Shown: in pieces, positions 55,255 to 64,000 of the stretch | Layout of the letters: every line of letters begins with the position of its first letter | Numbering within the stretch: position 1 is the first letter of the stretch | Origin: Amoebophrya sp. A120 | Taxonomy: Eukaryota > Sar > Dinophyceae > Syndiniales > Amoebophryaceae | Assembly: GCA_905178155.1 (NCBI GenBank) | Contig: CAJINV010000001.1 | Location: 3,091,675 to 3,155,674 of the forward strand | Direction: 5' to 3' | Length of the DNA stretch: 64,000 bases | Position numbers and translations under genes: made by a program | Notes under the pieces: model-generated | Database searches by the model: none | Seen by the model: only the letters and a program-made list of their open reading frames with translations | What the model was told of the DNA's origin: nothing

Positions 55255-58214
55255 TCACGGGATATCCAGTGCTTTCAGCGTTCGCAAAACGTCGTGGCAG
55301 TCTCTGTGCAGCATTTCCTCAGTAACGAGCTTGCTTTTCGCGAGCAGCTTTGGCCTATCAAATGTAAAAATGTCTGGGTCTGGAAGAGTCCATGTTTGTC
55401 ATGCGTGTCTGGCATGGCTCTCAAATCTGTCATGCACGTTACCCAAGAGCGCCACTTTTCTGTCATGCAGAAACGCAGTTTGTCATGCAGAATAGGCAAC
55501 ACCTAGAAGCTCAGAAACTTCTCATGCTGAGCCAGCACTTGTGGCTTCCTCATGATATGCCACCCAGCATCACAAGTTTCCAGACCCAGACATTTTTACA
55601 TTTGGTATGGCCCCACGCCGATGAAATGACAGCCGAATTCCCTAGCACCTAACAGATCCGAATCGCTATCCCCAACCATGACAATCTCGTCGGTGGCAAG
55701 AGGGCTATTTTTACTTGCAGTCTTTTCTAGCTCTTGGATGTGTAGTAGGTTCACAATTTTCATATTCACCACGTCCTTACTCGTTGCGAGCGGGAGTTTT
55801 CCAAAGCACCCGTCCAGGATTTTAGCCCAACGGCCGTTCTGGTACATGGTTACCATTTTCTGCAGATCCGATTCTGGGGTCAGAGAAGAGACGTAGATCT
55901 TTATCGGCTGTTCATCTTCAGGCAGGCTTGCTTGTTTTTCTTTCCTCTTCCTTTCCATTTCCGCCAGATACTGCAGCAGTTCTGTCGCCCCCGGAATTTC
56001 CTGCGCACGCCCGTCCGTCATCACTTCCAGGTAGATTCTGCTGTACTCGTTGGCGAGACTAGGGCCATCGAAGAGCTGAAACTCGTCGCCGTCCTCCTTC
56101 AAATCGCAGGGGGACCGCGGGGTTAACAGAAATTGGAGATTTCTCATCCTCTTCAGCTCCTCCTCGGTAGCGTTCTTCTTATTTGCCGGGCCGCGTAAAA
56201 TCGACTCGCACAGAAGTTCAAAGTGGTTGAAAAAGTGCACCTTGTTCAGAATTCGTGCGATTTCGTTGAAGAAGGTGTAGCGGTCGCCGGGCATCGTGGT
56301 GCGGATGTGCTCCATCAGGTCGTGAAGAATGAGGTAAATTTGTTCTTGGAACGCCGCTTGACTGCGGGACAGTGGGGCAGAGCTGAAGCTGTTCGTTTTC
56401 TTCACTTTGTCTTGACTGTTCGAGATCTTATTGCTGTTCGCCCCTCCACCGTCAGAGGCACGCTTCTCAGCCTTGTACACTAATCGGGAGTTGGACTCCA
56501 GATCGAGCGAGTTCCGGTCGGTGGGGTAGGCGAGGTCCCCAAAGTCGGCTACACTGGTGGCGTTTGGCAAGGGTCCGTTGTTCTGAAACCGTATGGCGCT
56601 CTCAAATGTTACATTCTCAACTGTTACATGATTTGTCATGCAAAATGACCATGATCCGCAAGACGATCAAGCTGCTTCGAATGACAAATCATCGAATGGC
56701 GAAACAGCATCTAAATCCGTGCCAAATTTGTGATGCAAGACTTGCAAGCTTTCCCCTTTCCCTATTGCTGGTTTTGCATGACAAATCCATGTAACAGCTG
56801 AGAATGTAACAGTTGAGAACGCCATAAACCGCTCGAGCAATTTCGGGGCGACCACGTCGCGCATCACAAAGAAGAAAATGTCGCGCTTCCACCGCTCGGA
56901 CTCCAGCAACGTATCGTCCATATCGAAAACGAAACAGCGGATCTTGCTCAGCACCGACGGCTTTTTGTCCACATCGGCGAGTTTGAGATCTTTCTCTTTC
57001 GAAGTTGTCTTTTTATGCTGCGTGTGCGTCGTCGAAACCGTTGTTTTCTCGGTACTAGTAGAGGAATTATCCACAGGCCTAATGTATTTGATAGTATCTG
57101 GCTCGAACCCGTGCAGGAAGAAGAAGTCTTTTTCTTCGTCAGGAAAAGCTGCTCGCTCCTCAGTTTCTTTCGCACCCGCGTGGCCCTTCGTCAGAACCTC
57201 TACTTCCAAATCGATGCCTTCTGCTGCTGTTGACGTAGTATCCTTATCCAAAGCTGGAGTTCGTTTTTCGCGAATAACATGCCCGACTACGCTGCCCGGA
57301 AGGACCACGTGCCTTTTGTGATACACTCGAAACCCGACAAGACTTCTGGCGCCGGCAGCTGCACTATCACCGCCGGTGGTGGTTCCGAGCATTTGCTTCC
57401 ATCTGGCAAGCGAATTTTCGAAGACCCCGTCTGCTGCCTGCGCAAGCCTCGAGGACGTTCCGTTACTTTCGGTCCCAGCTTCGAAAATCCTGCTGGAGGC
57501 GAGGAGGTCTTTGATTTCCATGCTGTGCGTTGGTGCCTTCATCGGAAGGTCTCCTCCAGTAGTGGCACCTCGCGAGGCTTGGCCCCCCGCAGCCGCGTTC
57601 GCCTCCTGCGTGTCCTCCTTGCGCCTGTAATTATGACACTCTTTGGATGTTGCGCCACAAATCTTTTGAACGATCAGTTCCGAGAGGAAACGAGCAGTCT
57701 TAGTGCATGACTGGAATTTAATACGCTTCAGTTGAAATCGTAGAAGAGCGCAAGGTCCTGCTGAACAGTCGAGCAAACCATTGACTTCCTTGTACCGTTT
57801 GCGCTCGGGAGCGCCAGCTACTTCGTCGTCCGGGCTCGCCTCCGCCGAAGGCTCGACTTTATTGTTCCTTCCAGCATGGTTCTGTTTAGTCGGCGTGTGA
57901 ACAGCCGCGGCAACCGCAACTTCTGCGGCCGAGTGGGTAAGCCGGTGCCACACGGCATGCACGAGCATGCGGAGAGTGGTGTCTCGGGAGACGGAAGTGA
58001 AGACCATTTTCTGTTCCATATTTTGCAGCTCAGCTATGACTCTCACCCGGACTTCGACGGCACCGTCTGGACCAGTGCTGAGGAGCTCCCGCGCCGCCGG
58101 TTTCTCGGTTTCGCCATCAGCGTCCTTTTTGTCAGCAAAAGTGGAGGAAGCTTTTGGAGCACCTCCAGGCGGCAACAATGGCTCACGCCAGAAAGTCTCG
58201 CGGTGCGATGTCAT
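55255..58214 (-). CDS. HAD-superfamily hydrolase with long N-terminal extension
   Basis: Three exons separated by introners 19 and 18 (58214-56827, 56586-55608, 55350-55255) total 2463 nt, or 820 residues. The HAD motif I (FVFDMDDTLLE) lies at about residue 432. Motif II is probably IKIYVSSLTP, a lysine-bearing segment precedes the third strand, and motif IV is IVMVGDSDSDLLGAREFG. The cap contains about 200 residues. Enzymes of this type are aspartate-nucleophile phosphatases with varied substrates, and the specificity is not predictable. The first 420 residues are mostly charged and low-complexity. They include segments such as VRVRVIAELQNMEQKMVFTS that could be a small beta domain. The final 31 codons lie on the last exon beyond introner 18. 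Confidence 0.83.
55356..55607. mobile_element. Introner element 18 (family A) in HAD hydrolase
   Basis: 252 bp. It starts TATCAAATGTAAAAATGTC and ends GACATTTTTACATTTGGTA. The 5-bp duplication is TGGCC at 55351-55355 and 55608-55612. Excision restores FIGVGPKLLAKSK and leads to a stop 32 codons later. Confidence 0.92.
56592..56826. mobile_element. Introner element 19 (family E) in HAD hydrolase
   Basis: 235 bp. It starts TATGGCGCTCTCAAATG and ends AACAGTTGAGAACGCCATA. The 5-bp duplication is AACCG at 56587-56591 and 56827-56831. Excision restores KLLERFQNNGPLP. Confidence 0.92.
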
Positions 58215-58928
58215 TTTGTTTCTGGTGGTGCATCAAAAGAATTAAGGCAAATGGAAGTCGCAGTACTCCAGAGAAGATTATACTCAAAGTTGTTTTCCGC
58301 TTTATTTGCACGGAATCCGATGCTTGAGAAAGAAATACAGACAAATGTCGGCTCCGCGACAGTAGAAGATGAACACCAAGGTCGCGTAGCAACAGCTAGG
58401 GTCGCAAGTTGGCGCATGAGCGAGCGGTAGTGTCGTGGCATATCATGCTTTGCGCAGTTGCGAAAGTTTATCGCTTGGGTTCGATTTTCACGTCTTTCGC
58501 ATGTTGAGTCTATTTGCGCTCCCTACGCAAATGCTCAACATGCTTCGTCGTTTTAGACAAAATTCAGTAGCCATAACCACCAGTCCAGGTACATCGCTTC
58601 AAGTAGTAGCATACGTATTTTGTACATTTGTAGATGTAGTTGCACTAGAGTACGTACGTGCATGCGTGTGTGTAGGGAGATCCCACATTGTACATTTTAG
58701 TGGCTGCGGAGTTATGATCCTACTGTAGGCTTCTGAGACTTTTTCTTTCACCGCGGTTAACTTTTCTCTGTTTGTTACGTAGGAATAGCAATGGGCGGCG
58801 AGCAGTAAGTATGTTCTTCTTGCCATGAAAAAGTGATACTGAGGGTCATATCATACCGTGAAAATATTTACTTTCATTTCATCTTCACAGAGTACAAAAA
58901 TTATGTTGGAACTATCGAATGAATAGTT
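58215..58928. other. Intergenic, no gene seen
   Basis: No supported gene. Short plus-strand frames only. No element found. Confidence 0.45.
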
Positions 58929-61900
58929 TTAGAAAAAGATCGTCTGCACGAGGTAGACGAAATACAAAACCACGAGCACCCAGCCCATCCACTTTTCCAT
59001 TTTGAAGGAGTAGTACCCCACCATGCCGACGAGAACGACCAACGTGAATCCCATCCATGCGACGCCCACCCCGATGCCGTTCGCAGAGACGTCGTACGTT
59101 TCGGAAACTAAGCACTTCAGGGTCCATGGAACGGCCAGCGCCAGGAACACGTTCTGGATGTTGGACCTGATATTAGCATGAATTTGATAGAGCATTTGAT
59201 TTCAGTTTCGTTACCCTGCAGGAGCGTAGGATGCAAGAACTTTAGCAACGGCATGCGCCTTCGAGCATCGTAGCTCTAGCGGCGAGACTCAAGTTAAGAA
59301 TTCTTTTTCAGCGAACAAGCACGAGAAATTCATCAAAATCGATTCTAAGTACCCTAATGCGTTTGCAATGGCCATGGCGGACCGGTTCTCTCCGGCCATG
59401 ATCAAGGAGGCGTAGAAATTCGGGAACGAGGTTCCGACCGCGCAGAGAGTGATGCCGAGCAGCGCCGTGGAGATGCCGAACTCCTGGTGGATGATGTCGG
59501 CGACGGAGCACATCAGGTAGGAGAAAATCGCCAGCCAGACCATGCTCATGCAGAAGCACTCCGCCCACTTGTGCTCGTGCACGGGCACCTTCACGTCACA
59601 CCAGCCCATCGTGTACTCGAGGCAGAGCTCCAGTGGCAGGCAGATAGCGTGCAAAATCTTTTTGGTAATCGTGTCCGCGTTCTTCATCTCGGTCATCGCG
59701 ATCTCATATCAAGTGTAAAAATGTCTGGGTCTGGAAGATTGCCAGGTTGGTCATGCATATTTCTCATGATCCATGATGCCTGTAATGCATGACCTAGCAT
59801 CACAGACTTTTAGAGGGCTTCCTGATGCACCTTTCGCATGAGAAATGCCCTGTCCGTGTAGCACAAACCGGACCCCTCTTTCTGGTCATGCAATACAAAT
59901 TTTCTTAGAGTCCAAAATCAGCATGACGAGTTGCATTCTTCCAGACCCAGACACTTTTACATTTGATATCTCACCCGGTTTTATCTCACTCTGGAACACC
60001 ACCTTCCCCTTGGCTGGCATCTGGAGTTTGCGATGTATTTCTTTTTTCCATGGAAAGCAGGAGGGTGTCCCTTGCTGTTTGCCAACCCCCAAGAACGCCA
60101 ACTTTAAAAAACTTTCTTAAGAACTACAAATGACAAAAGGTCGTAAAAGCATTCATACTTTAACGATTCCAAACATTCTACGTACGTTCTTCTTTATTGC
60201 GTCGAGCACTTTGCGCTGGTAGGCCGGGTCTTTGAAGTAGATCTGGACCTCCATGAAGTCCAGCACCTCGTCGTCGCAATGCAGGCAGATCGGTAGGTCT
60301 TTCTCCTTCGTCTCCTCGAGCATCACGACGTCCTCAAAGCGGATGATCTTCTTGGTCTCCGTCTTGGACAACAGCGGGGCCTGGAAGGCAGGGTGGGCCT
60401 CCATGTCCCCGATAACCTCTAACCCCTCTGGCAGTACGTTGAAGCTGACCGCCTCCCTTGCGTCGAGGTTGTGCTCCAGCCGGTTGGGTTGGATGATCTG
60501 AGGAGATGAGATGATGTATGACGTGAAAAAGTGGATTGTGAATCATCAATTGCGACCGCCTTGTACTACTTTCATGAAAGTCTAGTAGTGTCTATCCCAT
60601 GCAAAAGAAAACCACTTAGCTGGTCCTCCACTAGACTCAAATGAAAACACATGATCTTCTTCATCTGCAGTAGATATCAAACGTAAATCACGGTGTCATG
60701 TATACCTTAATTTCCGCCTCATCCGGAGCCAAAGACATTCTGAGCTGCTCCTTCGTTACCGCTTCCGGTCCGACGGTGGCGCGCAGGGATTTCCGGCCGG
60801 CCGGACTTCGTGGCGCTTTTGGGAAAAATTTGTCCATGAATGGTTTGGTCAAGGTCATATGGATGTGTCAGAGTTGAAATCGACAAAGTTGAAATAATTT
60901 GTCATGCATAAAATGGATGCCAGTTGGAACCCAGTTTCCAAGTAGCGCATGACAAATTTCGGTGGTCCCTAAATCCAGTTTGTCATGCTGTTTAGGCAGA
61001 GAAGAGCGATTTTCTCATGCTACTTTAGCAAATCGAGCTGTAACCCCAAACAGGCTGACAATCGGCCTCATTTGCCTGCTCTGCAACACACGTGCCTCGG
61101 GTCATGCATTTTATGCATTACAAAGTATTTCAACTGTGACGATTTCAAACCTGACGCTTCCATAGGTCACGCAGATGGCGTACACGGCGCACATGACGAG
61201 CAGCGTTACCGCCTCGTGAAGCACGATCACGCTGTCCTGCAGCGCCCACGCGAGAAGGACGATGGACAGAGCGTAGAAGGCGCAGTCGCGGACAAAGGGC
61301 GCCTTCTCGATTTCCAGGGGGAGCACCGGACACGCGACAATGGAACCACCAACAATGCAGAGCAAGTTAAAAATCTCGGAGCCGACGATAGTACCTGTGT
61401 TTTGGTGAGGATATCGATCATTGGCGCACTGAACACAGGATAATTATGTGCGACAGACGCTAGCGTTTTGCTTTTGACGCAACTCCGGTTGACTGGCTAG
61501 TAGATCATTAGAATGGAAAAGGAGAATGGACCAAGTTGAACTTGTGCATAAATCCGCACGGAAAAAGTAGTAGAGTAAAAACATAATGGCTCAGGACTAC
61601 ACTTACCGACGCCGACGTCGTTGTGGGTGATGAAGATGGCGATGAAATTTGTAAACAACTCCGGTCCGTTGCAGCCCAGTGCCATCAAAGTCGCTCCGGC
61701 AACGTCCTCCGGGATACCGAAAGTCTCGACTACCACTTTGATACTCTGCACGAAATACTCGTCGCAAATTGTCGCTTGGGCGTAGAACATGTAGGCAATG
61801 ACCAACCACCAGCCCCTGTTGATAATTTTTTGCTCAAATAAGCCGCGGGCGGCTCATTCCAGTTCCAAAATAACAGAGAAATCAAAAATGGCACTAACGT

Positions 61901-62505
61901 AAATGCAGACCTGGAAGCAGAGCTCGTGGTCGATCAATTTATCAATTATGCTGCTTTTCTGTAAGTACCATCTCAGGATTCCGCCACCGGATTGCGGCTG
62001 TTCCTCGTCTAAAGTCTGCTCTGCATCTGCGGACGGGATCTCGTTCAAGCGCAGGGCCTGCTTTATTGTCTCTTCGGCGCCGGCAACGTTATCTTTCGCT
62101 GTTTCCAAAGCGCTCTCTGCGGTCTTTGCTGCGGCCTGCTTTGCTTCCGTCGCTTCCGTCGCGGCCAGTTCCTTTGCCTGTGCAACTTGTTGCTCCGCCG
62201 CCTGATTGGGTTTTTTTGGATTAACGCGTTTAGGTTTCAAGTAGGCCATCATCAAACGATCAACACGAACATCATAATTTCTTTAAAATCATCAGCAAAA
62301 CGAAACCAAATCGGAACAGAAGAGTTGTACTTAGAAACAGACACACAGCCTGTGATTCATTGCATTATTTGCAAGTGAAAACATCGAAAGTCTGTACCTT
62401 GACTTCTTCAACCGCTGCGGTTGCGGTGTATTTTTGCTCCTCTACTGCTTGTTCCGCGTTGGCGAGCGCGGCGAGCGACAGCACAACACCGCGTTTCGCG
62501 AGCAT
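58929..62505 (-). CDS. K+-dependent Na+/Ca2+ exchanger (NCKX/SLC24-like)
   Basis: Nine exons (62505-62398, 62201-61899, 61832-61607, 61394-61165, 60852-60706, 60497-60159, 60101-59969, 59701-59353, 59166-58929) total 2073 nt, or 690 residues. Two joins are introners and the others GT-AG. A signal peptide (MLAKRGVVLSLAALANA) and an Ala/Glu-rich segment lead into alpha-1, with CDEYFVQSIKVVVETFGIPE, DVAGATLMALGCNGPELFTN and DVGVGTIVGSEIFN. The cytosolic loop has about 200 residues. Alpha-2 reads LLGITLCAVGTSFPNFYASL then MAIANALGSNIQNVFLALA. The family exchanges Na+ for Ca2+ plus K+. Alpha-1 shows GCNGPE where animal NCKX has GSSAPE, and alpha-2 has GTSFPN where GTSVPD is usual, so ion preference may differ. 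Confidence 0.9.
59707..59968. mobile_element. Introner element 20 (family A, inverted copy) in cation exchanger
   Basis: 262 bp. It starts TATCAAGTGTAAAAATGTC and ends GACACTTTTACATTTGATA. The 5-bp duplication is TCTCA at 59702-59706 and 59969-59973. Excision restores IKPGEIAMTEMKN. Its interior is the reverse complement of the 52293 and 11462 elements. Confidence 0.92.
60858..61164. mobile_element. Introner element 21 (family D) in cation exchanger
   Basis: 307 bp. It starts TATGGATGTGTCAGAGTTG and ends CAAACCTGACGCTTCCATA. The 5-bp duplication is GGTCA at 60853-60857 and 61165-61169. Excision restores YAICVTLTKPFMDKF. Its interior is inverted relative to the family D element at 33212. Confidence 0.9.
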
Positions 62506-63402
62506 TTTGCCTCCGTGATCTTGCGTCGATACCAAGAACAACTAAAGTTAAAGATGACAATTACGTCGCGGAATTAGTTATTGTACGAAGTGGATGGAAT
62601 GTCAAGCGATGAAATGAAGAGAAATCAATACAGTGTAGTGTGTTTGGTATGAAAGGCCACAGGTCAAATGGGGGTAGCTACACTACGAGCTCCACGTCTC
62701 TTCATCTCAAGGGCCCTGCTTGTGCCTGTTCAAAAGCGTATGTTGTAAGGAGGCAAAGATGCTCATAGAAAGCCTGAGGAACGAACAGGCTTCTTAGGCG
62801 GGGTCGAATATCATTCAACACCAAATGAGAACGGAAACACCGATATGAAAATGCTTCAGCTTGTTTTCATCTTGTAAGCAGTAGCTAGAAGACCGAAGAA
62901 GTTAGTTGTATGCCTCTCCGTAGCTAGTACATGTAGCGCTTGGCATGTTTGGGTCCTCAGCAGAACGGATACAAAAAGAATTGCCTGCCAGGAAGTGTAC
63001 GAAAAAACAACCGACAGCTTTTTGCTTTTCCAGTCACAGGAGAACGAAGTTCACACAGTTATTTGTGCGTTGTTTGTTTTGGTTTGGGAAAGGACGACAC
63101 GATAGCATCGGAGAAGCACGACCGACGCGGCGATTTCCGCTTTTCTCGTCGTGAAGATCGTTCGACCGATGTTGATTTCATTTCCATTCGCACGAAGAAC
63201 GAGCTGTATCTTTAGAAAGAGCACTTACTTCCACTCGCGTGGCCGTGTGCCTATTGCGAGTTACGAAGGGGTATGATTTGATTTTGTCGCTTGGTCGTCA
63301 TTTTGCGAATGCGCTGTCATTGATTTGTTTGTAGTGGTACAGATATGGAGGTCGCTGGTCGTACGAATAAATTTCAGGAGACTGCTCCGACATATATGCT
63401 TT
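62506..63402. other. Intergenic, no gene seen
   Basis: Region between the exchanger start and the WW-protein stop. Short open frames only, no element found. Confidence 0.45.
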
Positions 63403-64000
63403 TCAGCCCACGAACCCTGGAGGAGGATCCCAGCTACTTTCGCCCGTGAGCGTATTAAAGTAGTAAAAATCCCCGTCTTCGGTCGCGTACTTCCCCCAGC
63501 CCGGCTGCAGCTGCTGTTCGGGTGCAGAGTCTTGCTGTGCAGCAACCTCAACTTGATGTTCCGGCTGTGCAGTTGGTTGCGCATGCTGCGTACGCTGCTC
63601 TTCTTGCAGATGATTGGTCTGCGCTGTGGCTGTTGGTTGTGCGTGTGTCGCTAAATACTCCGCCGCTCTTCTGTCGGAAGTCTCCAGGAGGTGCTGGGTT
63701 GGATCAGAGGTGAAACTTTGCTGTGGTTGCGGCTGCGACTGTGGTGCAACGTACTGATTACTATGGGTTGCTGTACTCTTACTATAGGAATCGCCTACTT
63801 GGTAGTTATGAAAGGTTGCGTTCGCCGAAGATGCCGAAGATGCTGGTCCACTGGTCGAATAATGCTGCTGCTGCTGATACCTTTGCGTAGTATCCATGCC
63901 GACGACCTGTTGCTGTAAAGACGACGCCGTGGTAGACACCCCTACCCCTTGCTGTGCTTGCGGCTGAGATGAGGATGAGGATGTCGTTGCAGCTCCTGAA
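63403..64000 (-). CDS. Partial WW-domain protein, Gln-rich
   Basis: C-terminal part of a gene that continues beyond the right edge. The frame is open to base 64000, and the apparent start at 63939 is a GTG inside it. The last 45 residues form a WW domain: PGWGKYATEDGDFYYFN then TLTGESSWDPPPGF, with the two tryptophans, the aromatic pair and the final proline in the expected places. WW domains bind proline-rich ligands. About 150 residues upstream are rich in Gln, Ser, Thr and Ala, as in RNA-processing and transcription factors of this kind. Partner and role cannot be told from this fragment. Confidence 0.8.
   Translation of the reverse strand, partial: SGAATTSSSSSQPQAQQGVGVSTTASSLQQQVVGMDTTQRYQQQQHYSTSGPASSASSANATFHNYQVGDSYSKSTATHSNQYVAPQSQPQPQQSFTSDPTQHLLETSDRRAAEYLATHAQPTATAQTNHLQEEQRTQHAQPTAQPEHQVEVAAQQDSAPEQQLQPGWGKYATEDGDFYYFNTLTGESSWDPPPGFVG

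Noticed and set aside
9787-61164. CRISPR array or bacterial repeats as an explanation for the repeated motifs
   Set aside because: The repeats are dispersed in spliced eukaryotic genes, flanked by target duplications, and not regularly spaced.

Overview
This is eukaryotic nuclear DNA from a protist. The genes carry introns, mitochondrial genes are present (a PAM18/TIM14 import-motor subunit and an isovaleryl-CoA dehydrogenase), and every gene I can support, from the fragment at the left edge to the fragment at the right edge, lies on the minus strand. One-directional gene order is typical of dinoflagellates and their relatives. The genes are interrupted by many short repeated elements with inverted ends and target-site duplications that behave as introns. 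From general knowledge, the closest described case is the introner elements of Amoebophrya, a parasitic dinoflagellate (Syndiniales). The organism assignment is inference; the elements themselves are read directly from the sequence.

Layout, left to right (all minus strand): a partial gene (1-168); a SAM-methyltransferase-like protein (1111-4035); PAM18/TIM14 (5150-5938); a DHHC palmitoyltransferase (6858-8312); phosphoenolpyruvate phosphomutase (9145-10791); an ankyrin-repeat protein (11170-13945); a DUF3431-like protein (14380-16074); a membrane-anchored histidine acid phosphatase (16893-18913); a DEAH-type RNA helicase (19650-23861); a small coiled-coil protein (24512-25267); an unrecognised multi-exon gene (25883-27231); isovaleryl-CoA dehydrogenase (28206-30304); a class-III aminotransferase fused to a multi-pass membrane domain (31293-35660); a GC-rich repeat island (about 36.0-39.75 kb); a large secreted or membrane protein (40784-42907); an unrecognised gene (44544-46309); a tandem duplication carrying two small secreted-protein genes (about 46.6-51.4 kb); guanine deaminase (51717-54836); a HAD-type phosphatase (55255-58214); a K+-dependent Na+/Ca2+ exchanger (58929-62505); and a partial WW-domain protein (63403-64000).

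The most striking content is 21 introner-like elements of 143-308 bp in at least seven sequence families. Each begins and ends with a TA-rich terminus (typically TAT...ATA), has long inverted terminal repeats, and is flanked by a 5-bp direct repeat. Twenty of these duplications are perfect and one has a single mismatch. Removing exactly one element plus one copy of the 5-bp repeat restores the reading frame and gives conserved protein sequence. I checked this arithmetically: after removing the elements and the canonical GT-AG introns, ten multi-exon genes sum to exact multiples of three (PEP mutase 300 aa, ankyrin protein 776, acid phosphatase 603, helicase 1070, IVD 542, aminotransferase fusion 938, guanine deaminase 665, HAD protein 820, exchanger 690, unknown gene 341). 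The element boundaries are not GT-AG. Members of one family occur in both orientations relative to the host gene. Families with unrelated ends share a short internal motif, TTTGTNATGC or its complement.

No rRNA, tRNA, CRISPR or bacterial-type operon features were seen.
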